From Panicum virgatum (Eukaryota; Streptophyta; Magnoliopsida; Poales; Poaceae), in contig NC_053144.1 of assembly GCF_016808335.1 (NCBI RefSeq), positions 18,584,403 to 18,648,402 of the forward strand: a DNA stretch of 64,000 nucleotides, written 5' to 3'. Each line of letters starts with the position of its first letter. Positions within the stretch are counted from its first letter, which is position 1. Made by a program: the position numbers and the translations under genes. Of the stretch, positions 19,137-31,374 are shown one piece after another. The notes below the pieces were generated by a model. It was not told the origin of the DNA. It made no database searches and saw nothing but the letters and a program-made list of their open reading frames with translations.

Positions 19137-22100
19137 ATGGCATCCCTCGTTCCTCCCCGTCGTTTCCAAACCGAGGAGGAACTGAACACGGTGCGCCGCC
19201 TGCTTGGGTGGAGTCCACAGGAGGCTGCCTGGGGGATTCGAGCAGGCTCGGTTCCCCTCGGCGATCCGCGCACCGAGGAATTTGTGCTGTTTATTTCGCA
19301 CATTTCCACCGGCTTGGGGCTGCCGATCTCTTCGTTCTTCCTGCTGCTGCTGGAGGATTTTGGCCTCCAGCTCCAGCATCTCACACCCCACTCCATCCTC
19401 ATGACGTCAATCTTCGTCCACCTATGCGAGATGTTCGTGGGGGTGCGGCCCTGCGTCATTCTCTTCCGCCACTTCTTCGTCCTGGTGAAGTCCGGGAAGG
19501 GCAAGGATGAAGTGGGGGCGTACTACTTCCATACGAGGAGCGATTTGTGGACGCCCTACATTCCCGGGCTTACTGGCGGGAAGTGGGAGGACTGGCGCAA
19601 GGAGTGGGTGATCGCCACTACCGAAGCCAACGAGCGCCTTGTCATGCCGACCGCGGGACCCGCCTCCGACCGCCAGTCCTGGAGGGCCAAGCCATCCCTG
19701 CCGTCGGAGTTTGACCCCGCGCTGAGCAAGATCAGGGCGCTGGCGGAGAGCGGCCTCACCTCGCTGCACGTGCTCAGGGACTTCCTGAAGTGCCAGATCG
19801 CACCTCTGAAGCAGCGGCCGCGTCCTGCTTGGAGCTTCACCGGACTCCAAAACTGCAGCAGGACCCACCGCGGGGAGGGCAGCGATCTGACCCAGAAAGG
19901 CCTGGAGGTCTTGGTGCGGGCGGTGACGGGGGAGATCTTCGTCTCGGAGCACTTGATCCTCCCTCAGGGCGTCGTTCCCCTCTGCGAGGACTCGAGCCTG
20001 AGGGTTGCTGTGCTGGCCACCCTGCCGACCCTCGACGACGGTGGGCTAGCAGCGCGCCAGACTGGGGGCGACCCGGACCGTGAGATCCGGATGCCTGGTG
20101 CGTCCGGGGAATAGGCCGTGCCGAGCGCTGTGGGGTCTGGCCCTTCTGCAAGGGCAAGCAGGCCGTGGCTGGTAGCTCCGCCGCGAGCGGTTCCAGCCAG
20201 GCCCGGAGCAGCTCCGGCGCATCGCCGGAGGAAGTGAGCCGGCGCAGGTTGTACCGCAGTGACGGGACCCCAGTTATGGAGCCCGCCGCAAAGCGTCAGA
20301 GGACCGGTGAGGACGCGGGCTAGGGTAGCTCCCGGGCCCCCGGCTCACGCGGGACCCCTGGAGTAGCCGCGCCGCCACCACCACCGCCGGGAGGTGCCTC
20401 CCCCCGGCAGCAACAGCAGCAGCAGCCACGAGGTGCGCCTCTGCCGCCGCCACGGCAGCCACCACCACCGCTGGAAGGTGCCTCTCCCCGGCAGCAGCAG
20501 CAGCAGACACGAGGTGCGCCCCCGCCGCCGCCACGACAGCAGCAGTAGCAACCTCCACCACCACCGCCACCACCAGGGCAGCAGCAGCCTCCACCACCAC
20601 CGTCACCACCAGGGCAGCAGCAACAGCCACGTGGTGCGCCTCCGCCGCCGCCACGGCAGCAGCAGTCGCCCAGCCTCCGTGGACGTTGGAGACCCGGCGC
20701 TTCGGGGTTAGTGTTCTTCCGTTCACTCCCCTTATTCCCGGTGCTTCGCTTTTTGCTGAAGGGCTTCTTCTCTTTGTTTGCCAGGGACTCTCACCCAGGC
20801 AACTCTTCCACCGCCGCTGGCTCATCAGCGGGGGTCCAGGCGACCGGCGCCTCGGCGGCAACCGCGGAAGCGACGGCGGATGTGGGGAGCTCGGGTGCGG
20901 CGACCTCCGCTAACCCGATGGCGCCCAACGCGGCGGCGGCAGATGCGCCAGTGCCAGGCGCAGCAACGCCCGACGCGGTGGCCCCCAAGTCCCTGGCTAC
21001 GGCGGCAGTCGCGCCGACACAGGGCTTGGCGACGGCGAGCACAGCGGCAGCGGGCGCGGCAACGTCGAGAACCTCGGTACCCGAGGTCCCGACGTCTGTG
21101 CCGGATATCCCCTCCCCCAGATCCCAACCTACAGCAGAGGAAGAGCTGGAGGTGGTCTCTGGTAGGCGGCTCTTGCAGGGTCCTCCAGAGGAGGATGCGG
21201 TTCCCCTCCCACGGGTGCTGGTCCGGGTCCGGTGGACGATTGAAGAGGCGACCTCTACCGCCGAGGCGGCATTCCGGCGGGAGTGGATGGCTCTAGAGAG
21301 CGAGCGTCAGCGCCTCGGCGACTGGCATATCCACCTGGAGGAGCGCACAAAGGCCGAAGTTTCCCGTGCCGCCGCCGCCCAGTCTGAGTTTGAGACCGAC
21401 CCTGAGTCCTACAGGAAAGGGCTCCAGAAGGTGTTCGGCCGGGAGCTCGCGGCGTCGGGATGGGAGAAAGCCCTGGCGCTGCGGGAGGAGGCTATTGCCA
21501 ATGAGGAGGCCAGCCTCGCGGCCCAGCGATCCGAGTTTGAGACTCGCAGCCAGGGACTCGAGGTCCGCAAGCTGGAGCTCGACAAACTCTCCGAGTCCCT
21601 GCATCAATGGCGCCAGGAGCTGTAGGAGACCGCCAGCCAGCAGGCTGTTGCCGAGATAGAACTCGAGGGGGAGAGGAAGTCCCTTGCCCAGCGGGAATCC
21701 CTCACCACCAGCATGGAGCAGGCCCTTGCGCGCAAGCACGAGTCTCTTAAGACCATGAAGGAGTCAGCGGCGCGGAAGGAGGCCTCGCTCCAGGAGAAGG
21801 CCCGCCAGTTGGAGGCGGCTCAGGAGGCACTGGATGCCCAGGTGCAGGAGACGGTCTAGGTGGCAGTCCGGAAGCTGCAGGAGGACCAGCGCATGGGGGC
21901 CCAGTGAATCATCGACTGGGCGAGCGAAGCAAGCTCAGCTCTGGTGCCATTTGGAATGAGTCCAATCCAAGTGGCGGAGCCGCCATCTTCAATTGCCGGC
22001 GCCCTCCCAGTGCTGAACTCTGCTTCAGATAGACTCCGGCGCCAGGAGCCGATCCTTGCTAGCCACCTTGAAGGCGGAGTACATTTTGACCTGCCTCCGG

Positions 22101-22238
22101 AGCCACGACCCTGCCATCTCGCTAACCCCCGTCGTCGATGGTCCAGTGGCGGAGATGGAGGCCTCCGCTCGGGAAAGCATGCGGGATGTCGTCGACTTTG
22201 TAGCTGCTTATTTCAAGCGGGAGCCTGCAGATTCCTGA
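19137..22238 (+). pseudogene. Antisense ORF region of the Tat element (putative gypsy-type transposon protein)
   Basis: This runs opposite to gag-pol. The first block (19137-20114, starting MASLVPPRR) resembles the plant 'putative gypsy type transposon' domain (Pfam PF04195 in memory). A stop at 20112-20114 is followed by a low-complexity Pro/Gln/Ser-rich zone (20330-20700) with further stops. A second block (20786-21625) carries an Ala-rich linker and an Arg/Glu-rich coiled coil. Its continuation is broken by a stop at 21623 and more downstream, and the family-like C-terminus (VVDFVAAYFKRE) ends at 22238. GGTTAGTG near 20705 and TTTGCCAG near 20785 could be an intron between blocks. The function of this protein in Tat elements is unknown. 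Because of the stops it is called a pseudogene. Confidence 0.7.
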
Positions 22239-23693
22239 GCTGGACCATCACAGCAGGCGAACTTTTGTTTTTTGTGTTATGTAAAAATATTGTACTGGTT
22301 GAAATTTTAATAGAAGAAAATTTCAACTTAGCTGTTTGTCAGTTGCTCTGGTTTGCGGTATACAGCACCCCGGCGCCCTAGCCCCCTGGTAGATAGGTTC
22401 AGTTATTAGAACCTATCTGCCATCCGAGCCGAGAAGACGCTCCGGACCCCATATGAGATTGAGCAAGTGTCCTTGGGCATAGGTGTAGCATAGATTGCAA
22501 GTCAAACGAGCGACTTATTCCCTGTAAAGCATAAAAAACTACAGAGCGGAAAATCAAACTCGCTGGGTTGGTAGTAATGATACTGCAACTTAGCTATTTG
22601 ACGCATGCAGAATCGATTCTTGGTGTCTGGCTCAAAGCGAACGCTCCGGGCCCCATGGGAGACAGGCTCAGTTGTTTTGAGTCTGTCTACCACTGAGACT
22701 GGATCTCGATCTGCTTGAAGCCTTAAAGCGGATGCCGAGACCCCCTGGTAGGTAGGCTCAATGGTTTGAGGCTAGCTACCACCAGTCAAGGCCTAACCTG
22801 CATACCACTCAAAGTCAAAGCTTAGTAGCAGGCCCGCGGGACCTATTCTGGACCGGCCCCCAAGCTAGTATGAGGTCCGGGGCTCCGGATATGCAGGTCT
22901 AGGCTGCACAATGCTTGTTACAAAATGGTGGAGTGTGTAGCCTTAGGGTACGGAACCAGGCTAAGGCGCTACACAGGGCTCCGGACCACTCCAGGAAACA
23001 AACACGACTTTACCGGACCTGGCTCCGATGTTCTGGACCCCTCCCTAGCAGTGGGTGAGGCCATTCTGTCGTACTCGATCCTTTGAGATATGGAGCTGGA
23101 ACTGCCGTGTAGGACTTAGGAAGCGAACCCTTGAGCTAGAACGAGGTCCGGGCCCCTAATTACCCAGCTCCGGGTACTAGAGCACTCGTTACAGGGTGGT
23201 GGAGTGTGTAGGCTTTGGGTACGGAACCGGCTAAGCGGCAACACAGAACTCTGGACCACCCCAGGAAACAAGCACCCCCTCTTCAGAGCAGGTTCCTAGG
23301 GGTCCAGACCCCTCTCCCAACAGCAAGGGGGTCTGGACCTGGACAGCAGTCCGGCAACTCAATACAGATCTTAGCTGTAGCGACAATAGTGGAAGTTCGC
23401 GCAGGGGTTAGAGAGGGAAAAGCTCGAGAATCGAAATGCAAAATAAAATTTTGACACAAAGACAGAACTGGGAGCAAATCTTTCCTTTACAACTTGATAT
23501 ACATGTTTTGCGCGATGGATGCCAGAGGCCGGGTTTATGAGGGCAGACCTCTACCGCTCTGGGCCGCGCGTTAATGCTAGCCGATGGTGCGATGGATGAG
23601 AGAGGCCGGGTTTACGAGGATGGACCCCTACCGCTCTGGACCGCACGCTAATTCTATCTTATTACAAAGGAAAAATTCATTTTCCTACTCTGT
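22239..23693. repeat. Repeat-rich spacer between antisense ORF and pol end
   Basis: No coding domain. A degenerate direct repeat appears at about 22850-23010 and 23130-23280, sharing GGTGGAGTGTGTAG and CCAGGAAACAA. A 74-77 bp tandem pair follows at 23512-23665, sharing GAGGCCGGGTTTA and CTACCGCTCTGG. Several hairpin-like words built on CCCCTGGTAG recur at 22380-22800. Confidence 0.65.
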
Positions 23694-25016
23694 CTAAGTG
23701 TAAAACTTACGCAGATGCTCTATGTTCCATGGGTTGGTTAGCGGCTCCCCTTCTTCTGTGACAAGGTGAACGCATCCGGGCCGGCATACTTCTGTAACCT
23801 TGAAGGGACCCTCCCAACTGGGGGAGAGTTTGTGGAGCCCTACTCGGTTCAGAATCTGCCTTAGGACGAGGTCCGCAGCCTGGAGCTCCCTATTGTGCAC
23901 GAACCGTTGATGATAGCGCCTAAGCGCCTGGTTGTAGCGTGCATTTCGAATTGCTACTCGCCACCTTCGTTCGTCAACGAAGTCCACATCGTCACGCCGC
24001 AGTTATTTCTGCATGGGTTCGTCAAAAGCCTGGACCCGTGGTGAGCCCAGGTGAATTTCCGGGGGAAGGCATGCTTCAGCCCCGTAGACCAGGAAGAATG
24101 GGGTCTCCCCGGTGGCTCGGCTGGGTGTGGTCCGGTTGCCCCATTGTACGCACGGAAGTTCATCAACCCATTTTGTACCATGCTTCTTCAAGCAGTTATA
24201 GGTGCGGGTCTTGAGTCCCCTAAGGACCTTTGTATTCGCTCTCTCGACCTGTCCATTGCTGCGGGGATGTTCCACGGACTCAAAACATAGCTGGATGCCG
24301 ATGTCCTCGCAGTACTCTTGGAAGAGTCTGCTTTTGAATTGGGTCCCGTTGTTCGCGATGATGCGGCTTGGGACGCCAAATCTGCACACAATGGACTTGA
24401 GGAATGCGACTGCTGATTTTTTGGTGATGTTCACCACAGGGGTAACCTCCGACCATTTTGTGAATTTGTCAATGGCGACGTAGAGGAACCGGTACCCGCC
24501 GACGGCCCGGGGGAACGGCCCCAGGATATCCACGCCCCATACGACGAATGGCCATGACGGTGGGATCATTTGCAGAGCTTGAGCTGGTGTGTGTATTTTC
24601 TTTGCATGGAACTGGCATGCTTTGCAGGACCTTACCAGCTCAGTCGCATCCTGGAGTGTTGTCGGCCAGTAGAAGCCATGCCGAAATGCCTTACCAACAA
24701 GCGTGCGAGATGAGGAATGACTTTCACACTTGCCTCCATGGATCTCCGCGAGCAACTCGCGGCCCTCTTCCTGGGAAATGCACCGCATGAGGATACCATT
24801 GGCGCCATGGCAGTAGAGATCCCCTTCTACCACCGCGTAGCATTTAGCCAATTGTACTATGCACTCAGCGGATACATCGTCATCAGGAAGGATATTGTCT
24901 TTCAGGTAGTCCCGGATCTCGGAGATCCATGCATCGGGACCTCCCTGAGTAGGTGGGAGGGGCGCTATGAGGTCTCCAGGGTCCTCAACAGCGCACACAA
25001 CCCTTGGGGGCACCAC
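23694..25016 (-). pseudogene. Gypsy integrase, catalytically altered and interrupted
   Basis: The zinc-binding HHCC region, the catalytic core and the C-terminal GPFKVTEV...NPWNIEHLRKF module are all present on the minus strand. The first catalytic Asp is seen in VDILGPF and the Glu in NGQVERAN. The second catalytic Asp is replaced: the motif reads IIANNGTQF where IIADNGTQF is the family norm. An in-frame TAA near 24000 separates the core from the C-terminal module (23987 down to 23694). Either defect should abolish activity. Confidence 0.88.
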
Positions 25017-25354
25017 GGATGGAATGCCGCCGGAACCGCTAGTTTCGAGGTGATAGCATGATCCCCTTCACCCAGTTCGGCAGGCTGGACGGTAGGTCTC
25101 AGCAGCTGTCTTTCGGAGACGCCCTCGAACACGGATGCCCTGGTAGATGCTCTCGCGGAGAGATCATCTGCTGCTGAGTTGAATTCGCGGGGAACATGTT
25201 GCAGTTCCAAGGCGTCGAAGTCCTTCTTGAGCTTTCTCACGTGAATGATGTATGCCGCGAGCTGGGGATTGTTGCGGTTGCAATCCTCCCGGACCTGCTT
25301 GATGATTAGCTGAGAATCTCCCTTCACTAGGAGCTGCCGGACCCCCAGAGACAA
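24965..25354 (-). pseudogene. Gypsy RNase H C-terminal part
   Basis: Continues the RNase H domain after the stop at 25355-25357, with motifs KGDSQLIIKQ and HVPREFNSAADDLS. It then runs into the linker towards integrase, where the reading frame changes (overlap with the frame starting at 25016). Confidence 0.8.
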
Positions 25355-25357
25355 GGC

Positions 25358-27331
25358 TTATGTCAGGCCAAAGATCAAAGATTCGTACTCTGCCATGTTA
25401 TTGGTGCCCTTGAACTCAAGGTGCACCATGTACTTCAGCTGATCTCCGTTTGGGTCGATGAGGACCACACCAGCTCCAGCCCAATGCTTGCGGACAGACC
25501 TGTCGAAGAAGAGTGTCCAGTTGCGCTCGGTGAAGACTGGTGTCCTAACTTCCGGCTCCGGGGGTCTGGCGTTGAGATCCGGACCCCCAGAATTGCTTGG
25601 GGAAGGAGTCCATTCTGCTATGAAATCAGCCAGGATTTGGCTTTTGACTGCATGGCGGGGTTGGAAGTCCAGCTGGAACTCAGCCAACTCTGCTGCCCAC
25701 TTGGCGATGTTGCCCGTGGCATTGGAGTTGTGCAGGATCGCTCTCAGCGGGTAAGAGGTCACTACGATAACTCTGTGTGCCTGAAAATAGTGGTGCAATT
25801 TCCTGGACGCAATAAGTATGGCATAGATAAACTTATGCGTCTCAAGATACCTGGCCTTTGCCTCGTGGAGGATTTCGCTGACGTAGTAGACTGGCTTCTG
25901 GATGGTCTGGACCCTGGCCCCCGGGTCCGGCTCGCCTTTGTCCACCACGTCGGGTCCTTGGGCCCCCAGCGATTCTGGGTTCCCACTGGGTTGAGGCTCC
26001 TCCGGACCCCCTTGTGCGGGGTCCGGACCTTCAGACAGAGGAGTGGTTGCCGGACCCCCATGTCCGTGGCCCGGCTCACCATCCTTGGCCGGAGGGACCC
26101 TGGTGTCCCCATGGCAAGTTTGCTCCGTCCTCTCAGCGACCAGCACCATGCTGACCGCCTCTACAGACGCAGCAAGATACAAAAACAACATCTCACCTGG
26201 CTCTGGAGCCACCAATACTGGCAGTGAGGTGAGGTGTTGCTTCAGTTCCTGGAAGGCTTGTTTAGCCTCTTCAGTCCAAGTGAATGGACCGGACCTCCTC
26301 AATAGCTTAAAGAAGGGGAGGGCCCTCTCAGCCAGCCTCGAAATGAAGCGGCTAAGAGCGGCCACAGATCCAGTAAGATTCTGGACGTCCTTGATGCGGC
26401 CAGGAGGCCTAATCGCCTCGATCGCCTTGATCTTGGTTGGGTTTGTCTCGATGCCTCGATGTGAGACCTGGAAACCTAGCAGCTTCCCCACCGAGACGCC
26501 GAAAACACACTTCTCGGGATTCAGCTTCGTGCACGTGGCACGCGGTCGGTCGAAGACGAGGGACAAGTCCTCAACTAGTGTTGACCCTACCTTAGTCTTG
26601 ACTACAATGTCATCGACATACACCTCAACTATATCTCTAATTAGATTACAGAAAGTTTTGTTCATAGCTCGCACAAATGTGAGTAAGACATTCCGCAGAC
26701 CATATGGCATGACAATATAGCAATAAAGTCCATCCACTGTTACAAAAGCAGTATGTTTCCTATCCTCTCTAGACATCTGAATCTGGTGGAAACCAGAGTA
26801 TGCATCTAGGAAAGACAAAAGGTCACACTCGGAGGTAGAGTCCACAATCTGATCGATACCTGGAAGAGGATAGGGGTCTCTAGGACATGCCTTGTTGAGG
26901 CTAGTGTAGTCGATGCACATCCGAAGCTTCCCGTGGTCCTTTGGGACGACGACCGGGTTGGCCAACCACTCGGGGTGGTGGACCTCCTCAATGAAGCCGG
27001 CGTGTAGCAGCTTGCGGATTTCTTCATGGATGAAGTTCTGTTGCTCCACGGACTTCTTCTGAGGTTTCTGGCGTACCGGCGTGGCGTCGGGGTAGATCCT
27101 CAGATGGTGCTCGATGACTTCCCTAGGGATCCCGGGCATCTGTGATGGTTCCCAGGCGAACACGACCACGTTTGCCTGGAGGAAAGTGATGAGCGTGTCT
27201 TCTTATTTCTCCTCCAGGTTTCCCGCGATGTGGGTGGTCCTGGAGGAGTCCGCTCCGATCTGCACGGTCTTCACGGGTACATTATCCGGATCAGACGCCT
27301 GAACCTTAGGTGCCTTTGCAGGCGCCCTGGC
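25358..27331 (-). pseudogene. Gypsy reverse transcriptase and RNase H N-terminal part
   Basis: The minus-strand open frame 27169-25358 holds the reverse transcriptase, with the catalytic motif YVDDIVV near 26595, the upstream motif LSFLDAYSGFHQI, and LLGFQVSHRGIE. A connection rich in Gly/Pro follows, then the RNase H start (NWTLFFDRS, normally with FDGS). A TAA stop lies in frame near 27203 upstream of the open stretch, and a TGA at about 27330 separates it from gag-protease. It ends at a TGA at 25355-25357. Confidence 0.88.
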
Positions 27332-29632
27332 TCACGAGGTGGATGGGTCCTCCTCGGAACGTGCAGCCTCTGCCGCCAGAGCATGCAGTTTCTCAACTGC
27401 AGCGACGGCAGCGGTGCGGTCACCCCGCACGGTGAGGACACCGGCAGGGGAAGACATCTTCAGGACCAAATACCCGTAATGGGCAATGGCCATGAAGCGG
27501 TACAGAGCCGGCCTGCCAATGATGGCATTGAACGGGAGGTTTACCTCCATAACATCGAACTGGACGCTCTCTGTGCGGAAGTTCTCCTTGGTCCCGAACG
27601 TGACCGGCAGAGTGATGCTCCCCAGAGGGAACACCGGATGTGGGCCCACTCCGAAGAATGGGCGAGAGGGAGTCAGCTTGGACTCCGGGATCTGCAGCTG
27701 CTTGAACGCTGTATAGCTGATGACGTTGAGGCCAGCCCCACCGTCAACCAGCATGTGATAGAGCCTGATGTTGGCTATGACAGGGGCGGTGACTAGAGGT
27801 AGTACACCAGCCCCGGCCATGTTCTTCGGGCAGTCAGATGGCCCGAAGGAGATGGTGGTGTTCCTCCACCTGTGGTGCGGCGCCGCCTTCGGGACCCCCA
27901 GCTTCGCCGAAAGGACCTCTCGGCGAAGGGTCTTCACGTCCCACCGAGAGACAAACTCCCAACTCTCGCCGTACATTACGTACAGCTTCTTGCGGCGCTC
28001 CTCGTTGTCAGAGCCGGAGTTGTCGTGGTTGTAAACACCCTTCAGCTCCCGAGCGGAGGATTGGTACCCCAACTCCTTCTTCCCGACTACGGTCTCGCTA
28101 TCGAAGGCTTTCTCCTTGCCAGACCGCTGGCGAGGAGGGGGTGAGCCGTCCTTTGAGGCCTGCTCACGCCACCCACTGACCCGCTTCGACAGTTTCTGGA
28201 TCTCGCGGCAGTCAGCGGCGCTGTGACGAGCGGTGGGATGAACTGGGCATGAACCTCCGTTGCCACCTTGCGGGCGCGGGCGCTTGCCATGCGCATTCTG
28301 GCCCCCAGCCATTGCCGCAGCAGCTGGTGCCGTTGCTGCAGCGCCTGGACCGCCGGGATGTGGCTCCCCGCGACCCCGGTTCTTGTTCTTCTTTTTCTTG
28401 CCACCACCGTAGATGGTAGCCCCGGAGCCACCAGCCTTGGCGTCTCCGTCTTGGGGGGCTGAGTGCCTTGCGCGGCCCTCAGCGGCCCTGGCACATTTGC
28501 CAGCCAAGGAGAAAAGCGTGGTAACGCGTTCCAACTCGTGCGTCGCCAGTTTCTCGAGCATCTTCTCATCACGTACCCCCTGACGGAAAGCAGTAATGAT
28601 AGATGCGTCAGAGATACGAGGGATGGTACCCCGTACCTTGGTGAAGCGCGAGATGAATGCCCGGAGCGTCTCTCCGGGTTTCTGCCTCACGGCGTGGAAG
28701 TGAGCCTCCACACCATGCTGCTGGTACGCATTGGCGAAGTTCGCAATGAATCTCGCACAGAGCTCCTCCCAGGACTGAATTGTTCCAGGAGTGAGGTTCA
28801 TGAGCCAAGTCCGGGCTGGCCCAGTCAAGACTACACGAAAGTAGCTCGCCATGACAGCGTCGTTACCACCAGCTGTTGTGATGACGGTAACGTACACCTG
28901 CAGGAATTCTGACGGATTAGTGGTACCGTCGTACTTCTCCGGCAGGTGCGGGCAGAACTTGGACGGCCATGCCACCGCGCGGAGGTGAGTCGCCAGAGCA
29001 GCGCAACCCACCACAGCCACCCGGGTGCCCGCCTGTATCCAGGCATTTCCCGGAGGCTTGGGTGCCGCTGCATCCAAGTCGGCGTTGAGGTTGCGGCCCT
29101 CAATGTTGAGGCAGTGTTCTCGCGCCCTTTCCACGGAGATGCGGGCGTCCTCACCCGCGCGCCTGCGGTTGAGCTCCGTCCGCAGGTCTTCTGTTCGTGC
29201 ACTCCTCACCGTGAGGGAGCGCACGGACGCCGATGCACTGCCCTGGCACCGGTGGTAGGGTACCACCGCATTGCCAGGCGGACGTCGTTGCCCAGTCCTT
29301 GCAGAACTGGCGGTGGCCTGGGCCAGATGGAGGAGACGGTCAACGTCATCCCGCCACTGCCTCAGGGCGTCTGGCGAGGCTGCAGCAGCAGGAGGGTTGC
29401 GAAGCAACTCCCTAGCTGCCGCCAGTGCTCCGCCGCTCGCAGCTTGTGAGGGGGTCCTTGGCGGGCGCCCTAACTCTTGCCAATGTGCAGCGCGCGCCGC
29501 TACCGACGGTAGCTGCTCCACGGGCACGGTTGCCCCTCGCGCAGGAAGGCGAGAGGCGTGTGGCGCGGATGACGCCACACCCTCCGTCATCTCCACGTCG
29601 TCGTCGTGGGAGTTCTCAACCACCTGAACCAT
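27332..29632 (-). pseudogene. Gypsy gag-protease
   Basis: Open for 766 codons from the ATG at 29632; an alternative TTG four codons earlier is not needed. Retrotransposon gag core (GPARTWLMNL, FANAYQQHG), a Lys/Gly-rich basic stretch, a Cys/His knuckle-like CPVHPTARHSAADC, then the aspartic protease with the active-site segment LVDGGAGLNVIS and a flap-like IIGRPALYRF. D-G-G in place of D-T/S-G is common in this lineage, so the substitution alone is not evidence of decay. It is the best preserved part of the element, listed as a pseudogene because downstream pol is broken. Confidence 0.85.
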
Positions 29633-29669
29633 GGAGATGGGCAAAATATGAGCTAAAACTAGCTAAACA

Positions 29670-29687
29670 CCCCTACCTGGCGCGCCA
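29670..29687 (-). other. Primer-binding site of the gypsy element
   Basis: After the 5' LTR end (29690) and a TT spacer, the minus strand reads TGGCGCGCCAGGTAGGGG. It begins with TGG, the complement of a tRNA CCA end. I cannot name the tRNA with certainty. Confidence 0.7.
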
Positions 29688-29689
29688 AA

Positions 29690-30792
29690 TGTCGTGGTCT
29701 GCAAACCCACAGCCGGGTGGCGTGGTGCACCCGCCTAAACCCAGAGGGTGAGTACTCGGGGGTTAGCTAGGATTAGCCCAATCTCAGTGGAAGAACGCTA
29801 TGAACACAGCAGTTTAGAGTAGTTCGGGCCGCCGGAGCGTAATACCCTACGTCCATTGTGTGCTGTATTGCTTGTGCTCTCAAGAGGTTGAGAGCAGGGT
29901 TGTTCGGCGTGAAACCGAGCTTGTGTTGTGAGAGTCTTGTCGTGTCTCTCGCCTGGCCCTCGAGAGTCTGAAGTGTGCAGCGAGCGCCTCCATTTTATAT
30001 CTCAAGGGGGCGCGTACATGGCCGTTGAGTCCCCGACAGGTGGGCCCAACGATGTAGTATAAAATGACATATTGTGCAGACATTATGGTATTGCAGGCGA
30101 CGGGGATCTCATTCCTGGATTTCCTTGCTCTGCCCGTGGGAATCCTCCGTCCGGCATAGCCATGCCCTGTCTTGTCGAAACAGCGCCAGGGTGTATCTTG
30201 CAGCGTTGCCTGCAGCGTAGCTGAACAGGCCGTGTAGCTTGCGGCGTAGGCGGTATGAAGAAAAAGTGTCGTGCCGTCGTATCCATTTAATGAGACAGAC
30301 GGGCTCTGCGCGGATGCGGCGTATGCGGCTGCACTGTGTACCTCGGTAATATGCGGTCTATAGTGAGGCCTGACAAAGGCTGTCCCGCGAGCCGCGGCGG
30401 CAGAGCACGCCTCAACCACCCGCATTGAATGCGGTGGGTGGGCGAGTCTTCCAGCGGAAGACTCGCGCCCGCGCCCGCGCCTGCGCCTGCAGGACACGTG
30501 GCGCCTCCGGACCCCGCCCCGGCGGTATGGTGGTTCTACGCGCGTGGGAGGTCCGGACGGACGCTGGGAGGTCTCGGACACTGTTGGCGCGGAGGTTCCC
30601 CTCCTCAGGGACACGTGGCGTCACCGGACCCGTCCCAGAGCGGGGAGCGGGTCCGGGGTCGTTGGCCCGGTAAGGTAAGAGCCGGACCCGTGGGGCCCGG
30701 CTGCTCCGCCCCTTATAGTGTAGTTACGGATGACTACGCGAGTCCTGCCTTGCTGCAGTAGGAGTGAGTATCTCTGCTACAGGGTACCGATA
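29690..30792 (-). repeat. 5' LTR of the Tat-type gypsy element
   Basis: 1103 bp with TG...TA/CA ends (the last base pair is mutated relative to the other LTR). The minus-strand promoter motif GATATAAAATGG lies near 29990-30000. It pairs with the LTR at 17416-18520. Confidence 0.9.
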
Positions 30793-30797
30793 TGCAG

Positions 30798-31370
30798 AAA
30801 TCGTATCAATCATACCACTACCGTTCGCTGCCAATTAAATCCCCTGCAAGATTCCTGAGTTTGAGATGCATGGCCCTAGCTCAACCAACCTCAACGCGCA
30901 GCAGATTAAGAGCGCCCCGGGGATCGCCGTATCTAAACAAGGAACCCAGATGACGATCGAGGAGCTCCTGGCTTGGAGCATGAGAACGAAGGATCTGCAG
31001 GGGAAAGTGACTTGCCACGGCTCGTGACAGAAGCACGGTGTCGTCTTCGATGGAACAGTCCGCGACCACGTGACTGCCCTGCCCCTCTGGGGCTCTTTTG
31101 GCCTTGATGCTCCCGGGCAGCAGTGGAGAGGCCGGGCCTCGCCTTTCCCGCACGTCCCTGTCTGTTAGCATTCATTTATTGTGACTTGGCATCTCCTAGC
31201 TTCAGATTCCCGTTCGCTAGGGCCGCTGGCATGTGCCATCCTGCTCGATCGCCGCCGGTGATTTTCTACAAACGCTTTGCTCGCTCGCTAGCGCGACAGC
31301 TGAGAATTGACAAGGCCACGAGCGGATTTCAAAAGTAATGGAGTATTTGGTCAAGGTTTAAATCTCCCAC
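30798..31370. other. Intergenic stretch right of the gypsy element
   Basis: Overlapping short minus-strand frames at 30881-31175 show no known domain. No gene is supported. Confidence 0.4.
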
Positions 31371-31374
31371 TGTA

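Larger units (their letters stand above)
17416..30792 (-). mobile_element. Complete, inactivated Tat-lineage Ty3/gypsy retrotransposon
   Basis: About 13.4 kb. On the minus strand the order is 5' LTR (29690-30792), primer-binding site, gag-protease, reverse transcriptase, RNase H, integrase (ending 23694), a long 3' region, then the 3' LTR (17416-18520). The integrase ends NPWNIEHLRKF without a chromodomain, and a long opposite-strand ORF region lies between pol and the 3' LTR. Both are traits of grass Tat elements such as RIRE2 and Grande. At least four in-frame stops break pol. With about 6% LTR divergence and the commonly used grass rate of 1.3e-8 per site per year, insertion would be about 2.3 million years ago; this is an estimate by eye. 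Confidence 0.9.

Noticed and set aside
20274..20861. Minus-strand Ala/Val-rich frame within the gypsy element as a gene
   Set aside because: It is the complement of the Pro/Gln repeat zone of the antisense ORF; low complexity only.
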